Assembly: GCA_964404745.1 (NCBI GenBank)
Contig: CAYOLG010000018.1
Span: 22,525-86,524, forward strand
Source of the DNA: Pelagisphaera sp964404745
Lineage (GTDB): Bacteria > Verrucomicrobiota > Verrucomicrobiia > Opitutales > Opitutaceae
Length of the DNA stretch: 64,000 nucleotides
Direction: 5' to 3'
Under the pieces are notes generated by a model that was given only the letters and a program-made list of their open reading frames with translations, was not told the origin of the DNA and did no database searches. Every line of letters begins with the position of its first letter. Within the stretch, counting starts at the first letter, position 1. Positions 1-8,552 of this stretch are shown piece by piece. Made by a program: the position numbers and the translations under genes.

Positions 1-1649
1 TCGTAGGGCCTCGGATTGTCGGCGTTCGGTCTTCTAATCTGCAAGGAGCGATCCTTCATCCGTTGCTGCAGCCCAATAAAATAATCGCTGGTCCCGGCCA
101 GGTTGCGCGTTTCCTTAAGGTCGGTCTTCACGTCGTAAATTTCGAACGCGTCCGCGTGGCTCTTAATATTCACGCGAACTCCTTTATATCCCTCCATGAA
201 AATGGCCTGCATCTCGCCTCTCTCCCGATTCCGGTGACTGGAGTGGAAGTCCCCATAGCTAGGCGTTCTTCCCCCGTGCTTGTACTCCACATAAACTGAA
301 CTCGGCTGCCGCTCCCCGCCCGCCGCAATCGAGGGAAACAATGAAACGCCATCCGACATAGCCGGCGCCGGCAGGCCGGCAAGCTCGGCAAACGTCGCCA
401 TCCAGTCATGAAACTGCGAAGGGGTTCGATCGATCGTTCCGTCCGGGATCGTTCCCGGCCACCTGGCCAAGGTAGGCATGCGAATACCACCTTCCCATAC
501 ATCCCGCTTTTCCCCGTCGAACGGTCCGTAGGACTGGAAATGAATGGGTTCGAAAGGCTCGCCTTCTATGTAGCTGACAGACAAAGGCCCATTGTCGTTC
601 GTGAAAACCACCAGGGTATCTTCCTCGATACCCAAGTCTTCGAGCAATTGAGTCAGATCTCCGATGCAGCTGTCAATTCGGCGAACCATGGTGGCAAAAC
701 GACGTTCGACATTGCTCCATTCCGTGATCCGGTAGTCTGGATGTATCCAGGAATCAATCTCTCCAGTCGCCGTATTGATCATACGCCCGTGTTTGCCAAC
801 CCATTGCAACCCGCCATCCAAACCACCCCCCTCCGGGTAAGCCTGAGTCGGCACCTGCAAAGCGGCGTGAGGCGTGTCGTAGGCAAGATAAATAAAAAAC
901 GGCTGCCCGGCATTCTCCCTGCGATGATCGACTATCCACTTTTTGGTAAACGCGGTAAACAGATCAGTCGTGTAGCATTTGTCCAGCGAAGCGGAAACCT
1001 CCTCATTGTTATGCCACAGTTCTTTTCCTGTCCGGTGCGACTCGCTGTTTCCGATCGGCCATTCGTTATTGGGATAGTGAACGTGTCCATCGACATGCCT
1101 CACGTATCCATAATACTCATCAAATCCGCGTTTCGTCGGGTAAGCCGGCCATTGATGAGGGCTGCTCCAAGCGTTTTCCTTTTCGGAGGGATTCCCCAGA
1201 GCGCCCTTTGGACCTACTCCCTGAAGGCCATATTTCCCCACGTGCAAGGTTCGGTATCCGCCTCTCCGCAGCACAGTGCCTAGTGTGTGATTGTTTGGTA
1301 TCGCCTTATCGAATTCGTTGTTGCGAACATTCGTATGCCCTTGGTGGAGACCACAAAGCAGCGAGGCCCTGGAAGGAGCGCAAACCGGAGCCGGGCAATA
1401 ATGTCGTCTCAGCTGCGCGCCCTCTCTGGCAAACTGATCCAGATTGGGCGTAGCGTGGCGCTTCCCAATCCGCTCATTTTGATGAAAAACGCCCAGGTCG
1501 CCGTAGCCCATGTCATCAGTGAAAACCAAAATAATATTGGGTTTCGGACCGTTGGAACCAATCGCGACATATCCCGCCATCGACGCGGCTAACAGGCTAA
1601 TTCCTAAGTTGTAGACAATTGAGCGGGCTGATAAATTCATTATTTCCAT
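1..1649 (-). CDS. Sulfatase, formylglycine-dependent (C-terminus off the window)
   Basis: Reading the minus strand from an ATG at 1649 (a second in-frame ATG at 1640) gives an open frame of about 548 codons that leaves the left edge without a stop. The N-terminus looks like a signal peptide or membrane anchor, followed by the metal-binding start of the alkaline-phosphatase/sulfatase fold (NIILVFTDDMGYGD). The activation motif CAPSRASLLCG puts the cysteine converted to formylglycine at about residue 90. The family hydrolyses sulfate esters, here probably on a sulfated polysaccharide in the periplasm; the substrate cannot be read from sequence. It is divergent from the hydrolase at 1753, with a 103-bp shared promoter region. 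Family call is firm, substrate unknown. Confidence 0.93.
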   Translation of the reverse strand, partial: MEIMNLSARSIVYNLGISLLAASMAGYVAIGSNGPKPNIILVFTDDMGYGDLGVFHQNERIGKRHATPNLDQFAREGAQLRRHYCPAPVCAPSRASLLCGLHQGHTNVRNNEFDKAIPNNHTLGTVLRRGGYRTLHVGKYGLQGVGPKGALGNPSEKENAWSSPHQWPAYPTKRGFDEYYGYVRHVDGHVHYPNNEWPIGNSESHRTGKELWHNNEEVSASLDKCYTTDLFTAFTKKWIVDHRRENAGQPFFIYLAYDTPHAALQVPTQAYPEGGGLDGGLQWVGKHGRMINTATGEIDSWIHPDYRITEWSNVERRFATMVRRIDSCIGDLTQLLEDLGIEEDTLVVFTNDNGPLSVSYIEGEPFEPIHFQSYGPFDGEKRDVWEGGIRMPTLARWPGTIPDGTIDRTPSQFHDWMATFAELAGLPAPAMSDGVSLFPSIAAGGERQPSSVYVEYKHGGRTPSYGDFHSSHRNRERGEMQAIFMEGYKGVRVNIKSHADAFEIYDVKTDLKETRNLAGTSDYFIGLQQRMKDRSLQIRRPNADNPRPY

Positions 1650-1752
1650 CTAAAAACGGCCTAGTGACCGATAAAACTAGCGGTCTCGATTTGCAGGTCA
1701 AGGTATCGGATTGTTCTAGAGTGCCTGCGCTTCTTCATCTAATTTTCGCACT

Positions 1753-2616
1753 GTGGCCCATTCCCCATCTAAAGACGAACTGGATTCCCAATTCAATCTT
1801 CGAGCGCGGCACCCCGACTTTCAAACCTACTTCGATCGTAACGAGTCGCTGAGCAACGCAAGCCTATCCCGGTTTTCCTGGCGGACGGACATCCCCTATG
1901 GAGACCTCCCCTTGCAAACCCTGGATACGGTTGCCGCCCAGAGTCCGAATTCGCCAATATTCTTTTTTATCCACGGAGGCTATTGGAAAACTTTGGATAA
2001 GCGCAGTCATCGATTTCTCGCTAATCCCTTCCTGGAAAACGGTTGCGCCGCCGTCAACGTAAACTATCGACTCGCCCCCGAAGTTTCTATCGATGATATA
2101 GTAAACGACGTCGCCAGGGCCATCCGCTGGACTTACGCCCACGCTCACGAATTCCACGGCGACTCCAACCGAATTTACATCGCCGGGCATTCCGCCGGGG
2201 CCCACCTCGCTCTGATGTCCTACCTGCGATTACTCGAGCAGGAGGAGAGCATTGCCAAAGCCATACGCTGCGCCTATTGCGTTAGCGGGCTGTATGATTT
2301 GGAATCGCTAATGAGGAGCTATTTGAATGCGGAATTGAATCTCACCCCGCGCATCGCCAAAACTTGCAGCCCTCTGGCCCGAGCAGCCTTGAACGTCAGC
2401 GCCCCTCTACGATTTCCAGTGGGCAGTGAAGAAACAGACGTATTCGTTTATCAAACACGATTGATTCATGAACTGGCGAAAATATCAGGGGCAGACACCT
2501 CGACGAGTTTTATCGAAGGGCGACACCATTTCGACATTCTCTACGAACTCGGCGACGCGAAGGGCCGCCTATGCGAAGAGCTACTATCTATTGTAAAGAC
2601 CGAGCAAAGCGCTTAA
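1753..2616 (+). CDS. Alpha/beta hydrolase, arylformamidase/esterase-like
   Basis: A 287-residue cytoplasmic alpha/beta hydrolase starting with GTG. An oxyanion-hole motif HGGYW near residue 74 and a nucleophile elbow GHSAGAH near residue 145 are typical of the kynurenine formamidase (KynB/AFMID) and hormone-sensitive-lipase-like branch. The late ETDVF aspartate and GRHHFD histidine complete a plausible Ser-Asp-His triad. No other tryptophan-catabolism gene is nearby, so an actual formamidase role is only a possibility; a short-chain esterase is equally likely. It is transcribed away from the sulfatase and converges on modC. Confidence 0.85.
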   Translation: MAHSPSKDELDSQFNLRARHPDFQTYFDRNESLSNASLSRFSWRTDIPYGDLPLQTLDTVAAQSPNSPIFFFIHGGYWKTLDKRSHRFLANPFLENGCAAVNVNYRLAPEVSIDDIVNDVARAIRWTYAHAHEFHGDSNRIYIAGHSAGAHLALMSYLRLLEQEESIAKAIRCAYCVSGLYDLESLMRSYLNAELNLTPRIAKTCSPLARAALNVSAPLRFPVGSEETDVFVYQTRLIHELAKISGADTSTSFIEGRHHFDILYELGDAKGRLCEELLSIVKTEQSA

Positions 2617-2674
2617 AGCAGCGGGCAAATAAAGGGTGGCATAAGGTTCGAGTCTGTCGTCTATTCCGATCTAA

Positions 2675-2691
2675 ACAGGCAAGATGCCTGT
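2675..2691. repeat. REP-like hairpin between convergent genes
   Basis: A perfect 7-bp inverted repeat, ACAGGCA-aga-TGCCTGT, lies in the 205-bp space between the hydrolase stop and the end of modC. No U-tract follows on either strand, so it is not a canonical terminator. It resembles short dispersed palindromes in other gaps of this window. Otherwise the gap shows nothing recognisable. Confidence 0.5.
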
Positions 2692-2821
2692 GCTACTATC
2701 TAGTTTAGGCACCCTGATTGCGCCTCAGAAGTTCCGCGACTGCGGGATAAAGGAGGAATGCCATTTCAGCAAAACATATCAGATTGAAGCGGGATTCCTA
2801 GAGAGCCAGGCTTGTGCTCGC

Positions 2822-3931
2822 CTACACCAATATCCGTACGGAGTTCGTTTTGAAGATAATGTAGACGTCAGAGCCGATGGCCAATTTCAAATCATCAACC
2901 GCATCTTGGGTGAGTTCCACGATCATGGCAGGTCCCCCTTCCAAAACCTCTACGCGGGAGAGAATGCTGGATCCTGAGTCGAAAATGGCCTCTACCTTGC
3001 CTTGCAGGCAATTCCTCGCCGAAAGGCCGGCGGGCTCTTGCACACTCAAAATCGCGTCGCCAGAGGCAATGCTGCAAAATACACGCTGGCCGACTTTTTC
3101 CCCGGTTGTGGGCACGCGGATACTGACACTTCCCCCCGTTTCGCCGATGCTAACTGTATCCGTTCTATTATTACACTCTAGAACCGTTCCAGTCAGTACA
3201 TTTTCGAACCCGCCCTCCTTGGCTAGTTCGAATACCCCCGCAGCCGAGAAAACTTCATCAGGAGAACCTTTGCCAATTAACCTGCCCCTAGATACCACGA
3301 GAACCTCATCGCATAGGGCTTGTAGTTCAAGCGGGTTGTGCGAAACAACCACCATGGGTATTCGGAAAGCGTCGCGGACTTTCATCAAATAGGGCAGAAT
3401 TCTACGTCGCAATCCAGTATCCAGCGATGCCAAGGGTTCGTCCAGCAACAGCAAGCGCGGTCCGGAACAAAGGGCCCGACCTAGGGCTACGCGTTGGCGT
3501 TCGCCACCCGACAAAAGCTCTACCTTGCGATCCAACAGCGTCTCCAGCTCCAAGATCGAAATGACATTCCGGAAAACCTCCTCGAAATTCAGCCCATTTT
3601 CGAGCAGCCGCTTTTTACCCGCCTCCAGGTTGCTGCGAACATCGCGTCTCGGGAATAGCAAATGGTCTTGGGCTACATATCCGACATTTCGATACCGAGA
3701 TTTTATTCGTATCCCTTTTGTCGAATCCAGCCAAGGCTCTCCTTCAAAAGCTACCTGACCAAATTCGCGCCTCCTCAGTCCCGCCAGGCATTCCAAAAAA
3801 GTCGTCTTCCCCGATCCAGATACCCCGAACAATCCTAAAGATCTTGGCGATCCCGAATAGGCAAGCTCGAGATTGAACTCCTGGAGGGGAATCTTCAGAT
3901 CGATATCAAAGATGGGCGGCGACGCGCTCAT
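2822..3931 (-). CDS. modC: Molybdate ABC transporter ATP-binding protein ModC
   Basis: A 369-residue ABC ATPase that powers molybdate import at the inner membrane. Visible motifs in order are Walker A GVSGSGKT (residues 36-43), Q-loop VAQDHLLFP, signature LSGGERQR near residue 140, Walker B LLLLDEP with LASLD, and the switch histidine in VVSHN. The C-terminal 130 residues match the TOBE/MOP-type molybdate-binding extension typical of ModC. The start overlaps the modB stop by 4 bases, indicating translational coupling. Gene order modA-modB-modC on the minus strand is the standard operon. Confidence 0.95.
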   Translation of the reverse strand: MSASPPIFDIDLKIPLQEFNLELAYSGSPRSLGLFGVSGSGKTTFLECLAGLRRREFGQVAFEGEPWLDSTKGIRIKSRYRNVGYVAQDHLLFPRRDVRSNLEAGKKRLLENGLNFEEVFRNVISILELETLLDRKVELLSGGERQRVALGRALCSGPRLLLLDEPLASLDTGLRRRILPYLMKVRDAFRIPMVVVSHNPLELQALCDEVLVVSRGRLIGKGSPDEVFSAAGVFELAKEGGFENVLTGTVLECNNRTDTVSIGETGGSVSIRVPTTGEKVGQRVFCSIASGDAILSVQEPAGLSARNCLQGKVEAIFDSGSSILSRVEVLEGGPAMIVELTQDAVDDLKLAIGSDVYIIFKTNSVRILV

Positions 3932-4608
3932 TTCCGGCTACCTCCCACGCTCGCTTGCCGCATGGACAATCGCTCCGTCGTATAGACGATCGCAAATCCG
4001 ACGATCAGCGCTACCCAGAGTAAGGTAGCAGCGGAGTCGTCATCTCCCCGCTGCTGAGCGGTAAAAATGGCGGACGCCAGCGTTTGCGTTTTTCCCGGTA
4101 TATTTCCGGCAATAATCACCGTTGCCCCAAATTCTCCCATCGACCTCGCGAACCCCAGCAATATTGCGGCTACTAGACCCCTAGAAGCTAGCGGCATCGA
4201 AAGGGAGAAGAACACGCGACAGCCACCCATCCCTAAAGTCTTGCCCATGTCCTCCAATCGCGGCTCTACCTCGTCGAATGCCAATTTTGCCGTACGAACG
4301 AATATTGGGAAAGCCATTACGCTGCAGGCAAAGATAACCGCTTTCCCGGTCAATAAGATACCGACGTCGAAACCTAACGTCTCTCGCCCGAGCAATCCAC
4401 GTTCCGCGAAAACTTTAAGCAGCAGATAACCAACCGCGGTCGGCGGCAGTACCAACGGCAAGGTCGCCAACGCCGACAAAACATGCTTTCCCACGAATTC
4501 TTTGCGGGAAAGCAAATAGGCAACAGCGATTCCCGGAACAAAGATGCACCCCATCGAGAGTCCTGCCCATCCTATCGTGCGTATTGCGATTTCGTATATC
4601 GGTTCCAA
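3928..4608 (-). CDS. modB: Molybdate ABC transporter permease ModB
   Basis: A 226-residue integral membrane permease with about five hydrophobic segments. The cytoplasmic EAA-type loop that docks on ModC is visible around DMGKTLGMGGCRVFFSLSMP, followed by a RSMGEFGATVIIAGN segment very typical of ModB. It forms the transmembrane channel for molybdate (possibly tungstate). It lies 75 bases after modA and overlaps modC by 4 bases. No modE-type regulator is present in the window. Confidence 0.95.
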   Translation of the reverse strand: MEPIYEIAIRTIGWAGLSMGCIFVPGIAVAYLLSRKEFVGKHVLSALATLPLVLPPTAVGYLLLKVFAERGLLGRETLGFDVGILLTGKAVIFACSVMAFPIFVRTAKLAFDEVEPRLEDMGKTLGMGGCRVFFSLSMPLASRGLVAAILLGFARSMGEFGATVIIAGNIPGKTQTLASAIFTAQQRGDDDSAATLLWVALIVGFAIVYTTERLSMRQASVGGSRK

Positions 4609-4683
4609 ATCTGGATTCGCTTAATTTTACCCCATCCGATAACCAACAGAACTTTTGGGTTTGGACTGGTTTTCTGGCAAGCG

Positions 4684-5493
4684 CTATTCCTCGGACTCGG
4701 GCATTCCGGCTATTCCAAATCCGTGGCTGCGGAACACATCTAAGGCGATCTTCGATTGAATGAATTGGAGAAAGACACCCACCGGTTGCTTATTCATTCC
4801 CGATCTCGTGATGGCGATCGGATAGCGAGCCTCTACATCTCCGCTCTCCAGCAATATTCTAGCATCCTCTTTACGCTCCAAATAGTCTGTCCAGTAAACG
4901 ATCCCGACAGTGTCCTTTCGGCTCAGCGTTTGAGCGAGCGCCGCTTTCACATCGCTAGCTGGCGACATGCGACCGCTGACGGCTTCCCATACACTAGAAC
5001 CGCCCTCTTCCAAGCTGCTCAACCATTGTTTGGCATATCGTCCAACTGGAACCGCTACCGGGTCCCCAAGGCACAGAAATCTGAAGTCCAATTCAGCCAG
5101 CTGAACCGCCCCGGGCACGGGACTCCAACTCGCAGCGTTGGAGCAGATCGCTACTAAACGATTCGTTAGTAGATCACGCCGAGTCGCCGAGTGGATTGCG
5201 CCCGCATCCTCAACATAGTCCATCCAGTGATCATTCGCGCTCAAAAAGATGTCTGCCGGCTGGGACGCGGCAATCTGATGGGCCAAGACGTTTGATCCGG
5301 CGAAATTGAAAACGACTTTGCGCCCGGTTTCCTCCTCGAACAGAACTGCAATTTCTTGCAAAGGACTGTTCAAACTGGAGGCGGCGAATACCACAATTTC
5401 CTCGCCATCCCTATCGCCGGGAAAGCACCCAGCGAGAATCACCAATAAAAAGAAGCATACGAGATCACTTCCAATACCATCTCTACGAACCAT
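4684..5493 (-). CDS. modA: Molybdate ABC transporter substrate-binding protein ModA
   Basis: A 269-residue periplasmic oxyanion-binding protein. The N-terminal hydrophobic segment ends in a lipobox-like LAGC, suggesting a lipid-anchored form. The mature start (VVFAASSLNSPLQEIAVLFE) and the FNFAGSNVLAHQI and PADIFLSAND segments are characteristic ModA ligand-binding loops. It is the first gene of the modABC operon. Molybdate versus tungstate preference is not readable. Molybdoenzymes are not encoded in the window. Confidence 0.94.
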   Translation of the reverse strand: MVRRDGIGSDLVCFFLLVILAGCFPGDRDGEEIVVFAASSLNSPLQEIAVLFEEETGRKVVFNFAGSNVLAHQIAASQPADIFLSANDHWMDYVEDAGAIHSATRRDLLTNRLVAICSNAASWSPVPGAVQLAELDFRFLCLGDPVAVPVGRYAKQWLSSLEEGGSSVWEAVSGRMSPASDVKAALAQTLSRKDTVGIVYWTDYLERKEDARILLESGDVEARYPIAITRSGMNKQPVGVFLQFIQSKIALDVFRSHGFGIAGMPESEE

Positions 5494-5582
5494 CGTCTGG
5501 CATGCTCTTCACAGAACGATGCTAGTGACAATGGAAAACGGCGCTACGCAGAGAGCTATTCGGGACAGTCAATCGACCACAG

Positions 5583-6251
5583 CTAAGACGTGTAGCCAGC
5601 CAACATCCGTTTCAAATCATCTGTATTCGCTTTGGCTGTCAGCACGAAAAAGTGGCCTTGAGACTTCCACTTGCTGTCCGTCCAACCTGCCTGTCGCTCT
5701 TCGAATTGAAACGACCCCAATAACTGCGTCTCCGAAAAGTCCGCCTCTTTGGCAACAAAAAGGTGATAGACGACCCCTGCGTCCACGCAGATTATAGCCA
5801 CTTTGCTGCCAGACCAACCCAAGGGCCGGCAGCCAATCCCTTTTTGCTGAAGAAACCGTTCAGGCAAGCGAGCGGGCAGCTCGATATTCTGAGCCTTAAG
5901 CCAATCCGTGATCTTCGTTACATCCTCGTTGAAGTACTTGAGGCGCGGCCCATCGAGGGAATAGTCGAAGGCCCTATCGACGAGCGGGCCCTCATAGAAA
6001 TCGCCGTGATCCACAATGAATTTAAAATAGATATTCACCGCCAAAACCAGACTGGCAGCTAAGGCCAAATAGCGAACGAAGGTTCGCCTCCGGTTTCTCA
6101 GGTTGGCAACGCCTTCCATGCTCGAGGCTAAAGCGGTACGCAATTCCGTGGGTGGCCAGTTGACCTTCAACTCTTCTTGAAAACGCTGGTCGCCCTTCTT
6201 AGCTCGTATCCACCATTCCATCAACGACGAATCTTGCTCAGCTATTTTCAA
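5583..6251 (-). CDS. Single-pass membrane protein, anti-sigma-factor-like
   Basis: A 222-residue protein beginning with TTG, with an alternative ATG at 6221. It has a short Trp-rich cytoplasmic head (residues 1-58), one transmembrane segment (about 59-80), then a periplasmic domain of about 140 residues with no metal motif. This topology and the basic stretch before the membrane segment match anti-sigma factors encoded beside ECF sigma genes, but no zinc-binding HxxxCxxC is present. No sigma gene lies upstream: that position holds about 185 bp of noncoding DNA and an IS4 remnant, so a partner may have been displaced. Function is inferred from architecture only. Confidence 0.6.
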   Translation of the reverse strand: MKIAEQDSSLMEWWIRAKKGDQRFQEELKVNWPPTELRTALASSMEGVANLRNRRRTFVRYLALAASLVLAVNIYFKFIVDHGDFYEGPLVDRAFDYSLDGPRLKYFNEDVTKITDWLKAQNIELPARLPERFLQQKGIGCRPLGWSGSKVAIICVDAGVVYHLFVAKEADFSETQLLGSFQFEERQAGWTDSKWKSQGHFFVLTAKANTDDLKRMLAGYTS

Positions 6252-6436
6252 TGCTTATTGAAACAGCGGGGCGCTCTCGGGACGATCGACTAAATTATAG
6301 TTAGCCAATCACTAACGTACAACTAAAAGTCGTTAAACATCAATTGGTTAGGATTATCAAACTATGGGCTGCTCGTATCATTACTCGTAAATCGCTGATG
6401 GTTAGGATCCTTCGAGTATATATTAACGCTAACGCC
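6252..6436. other. AT-rich intergenic stretch beside the IS4 remnant
   Basis: No gene is visible here. The segment is distinctly AT-richer than its neighbours and contains a short inverted repeat (GTTAG-N7-CTAAC at about 6299-6315) upstream of the anti-sigma-like gene, and two copies of GGTTAGGAT near 6346 and 6397. These could be promoter elements or insertion debris; nothing decides. Confidence 0.3.
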
Positions 6437-7354
6437 TTACAGGATTCTGGACATATTCAGGTCAATTCCACTAGCCTTGTAGAGTTTCGGGCCGAAGGCG
6501 ACAAGCGAAGCCATGGCCCCGAGCAGGTAGGCGCAGAGCGCGATCCAGATCTGTGTCTTCACCGCGCTCTCGCTGGTGCCGCAGAAGGCCTTGAACCGGA
6601 GGTTCTGCTTGATCCACTCGAAGAACAGCTCGATCTGCCAGCGCGCCTTGTAGACCTTCGCTACCACGATGGCGTCGAGCTGGAAGTTGTTGGTGAGGAA
6701 GACCAAAGACTTTCCGGTTTCGGTATCCACGTATCTGATGCGCCGCAATCCCGATTGGTACAGGCCCTTGATCTTCAGGCCGTTGAGCCTGATGGTCTGG
6801 TTGACCCTCAGTCCGATAGACTTGTCCACAACCCTGGATTTCCGGACATAGAAGCTCATGTTCGACTTCGCCCTTATGACGAAGAATGCGTTGGAGGCGG
6901 CGATGCGGGCGAGGCGCTCGAAGTCGAGGTACCCTCGATCCATCACGTAGAAGGCCCCCACTTCGAGGGAGATCCAATCCAGGGCGTTCACGTCGTGGAC
7001 TTTGGCCCCGGTGACCGCCACGAATGCCGGGATTGGGCCGCGTAGATCGATCATGGCGTGGATCTTCACCGCGGACTTGGACTTGCGGAACCTCGCCCGG
7101 GGAAACAGGGACATGCTAAGATCCACGACCGACGCGTCCAGGGCGTAGACGGCCTGATCAATCTCCTTGATGAGCCTCTCCTGCGTGTACAGCTTCCTCG
7201 CCTTTCGGATGAGGATCCCTGCGAGCTCGAAGTAGACGCGCCAGTCCCGCCGCCGATCGGCGTAGGCGAGATTGCTTCTGGAAACCGATCTGCGGATGCC
7301 TATCGCGTCTACCTCCGCGTACAGACAGCAGGATGCCCTCCCTACTTTCAACAA
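6437..7354 (-). pseudogene. IS4-family transposase remnant, 5' truncated
   Basis: The 305-residue frame matches the catalytic core of IS4-family DDE transposases: first Asp in YALDASVVDLS, second Asp in FYVMDRGYLDF, and the C-terminal signature Y-x2-R-x3-E-x6-K in YKARWQIELFFEWIKQNLR. Family members usually have about 60-70 more N-terminal residues; here the frame starts at a weak TTG and an in-frame TGA lies about 36 bases upstream, next to the pilT stop. The C-terminus also departs from the family after AYLLGA. GC-rich codon use unlike the flanks suggests transfer. No convincing terminal inverted repeats or target duplication were found, so this is probably an immobile fragment. Confidence 0.85.
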
Positions 7355-7402
7355 AGGGCGGCCAGCGACCCTCCGCCAGCCTTGTAATCAGCGGAGCAAG
7401 AA

Positions 7403-8485
7403 TCAGGAGTCCGCCACCGATGCTCCGAACTCCGTTAACCGCTTGCGCATTTCTTCCGGCGATTGAGCCTTCTCGAAAGCCTCTCGGGCGGAAATCAAGC
7501 CACGATTGTACAAACTCATCAGGTGCGTATCCATAGTGAACATACCCAGATTCGCGCCCGTTTGAATATCGGAGTTTATACGGTAAGTCTTGTTGTCGCG
7601 GATCAAGGCGGCTATAGAGGTGGTGGTCACCATGACTTCCAGACCGGCGACGCGACCGCCACCCTCCTTCTTGCAGAGAACCTGGGAAACTACAGCCACG
7701 AGGGATGATGCGAGCTGAGTGCGAATCATCTCCTTCATATTTGCGGGAAAAGCATCGACTATTCTGTCGACTGTCTTGGAAGCGCTGTTGGTATGCAGCG
7801 TGCCAAAAACCAAGTGTCCGGTTTCCGCAGCGCTGATAGCCGCTTCGATGGTTTCCAAGTCCCGCATTTCCCCGACCAGAATTACGTCCGGGTCTTGGCG
7901 AAGCGCGCGGCGAATGGCTTCAGAAAAGGTCGGCACGTCCACACCCACTTCGCGCTGGGTGATTATGCACTTGTTGTGGTCGTGATAGTATTCGATTGGA
8001 TCTTCGATTGTAATAATATGACCACTACGTTTCTGGTTAATATAGTTGATCATCGAGGCCAAGGTGGTGCTTTTACCCGAACCAGTAGGTCCGGTCACCA
8101 AGACGAGCCCACGCGGGCGATAGAGCAAATCCCTGATTTGATCTGGAATGCCGATGTCTTCCAGGTCGAAAAATTCGTTGGGAATTTGCCGGAGAACGAG
8201 TCCATAATTCCCTTTGCTTCGCAAAACGCTTACTCGAAACCGAGACTTGTCCATGTAAGCAAAGCCGAAGTCGGCCCCGCCCTCCTTCTTGGCGGCCTGG
8301 ATATAAGCGTCTGCCGTGATGGACTGCATGAGCGCTTCCGTATCCGTAGGAGTCAGGTCCGGCCCATCGACGGACACCATCGATCCGTGAAGGCGCAGCG
8401 TGGGCGGCTTGCCCACCTGAATATGTAGGTCCGAGGCGCCTTCTTCGAATACTAATTCGAGCAGATCACTCATTTCGTAGCTCAT
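7403..8485 (-). CDS. pilT: Type IV pilus retraction ATPase PilT
   Basis: A 360-residue secretion-superfamily ATPase that disassembles type IV pili and drives twitching. Walker A GPTGSGKSTT lies near residue 130, with an Asp box (HIITIEDPIEY), Walker B (PDVILVGEMRD) and a His box (GHLVFGTLHTNSA). It lacks the N-terminal MshEN domain and the tetracysteine motif of PilB, as expected of PilT. It follows pilB by 67 bases on the same strand. Its 3' end is 48 bases from the truncated IS4 transposase. Confidence 0.94.
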   Translation of the reverse strand: MSYEMSDLLELVFEEGASDLHIQVGKPPTLRLHGSMVSVDGPDLTPTDTEALMQSITADAYIQAAKKEGGADFGFAYMDKSRFRVSVLRSKGNYGLVLRQIPNEFFDLEDIGIPDQIRDLLYRPRGLVLVTGPTGSGKSTTLASMINYINQKRSGHIITIEDPIEYYHDHNKCIITQREVGVDVPTFSEAIRRALRQDPDVILVGEMRDLETIEAAISAAETGHLVFGTLHTNSASKTVDRIVDAFPANMKEMIRTQLASSLVAVVSQVLCKKEGGGRVAGLEVMVTTTSIAALIRDNKTYRINSDIQTGANLGMFTMDTHLMSLYNRGLISAREAFEKAQSPEEMRKRLTEFGASVADS

Positions 8486-8552
8486 GATACCCCCTATCGG
8501 TTATTTTTAGCTGTTGTTGAATAGAACCCTTAAGACATTCCATTGAGTGAAA

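Noticed and set aside
408..1283. Long plus-strand open frame of 291 codons opposite the sulfatase
   Set aside because: It is antisense to a frame with clear sulfatase motifs and its own translation resembles no protein.
6344..7045. Plus-strand frame of 233 codons over the IS4 remnant
   Set aside because: The opposite strand carries the DDE transposase motifs; the plus-strand product is low-complexity shadow sequence.
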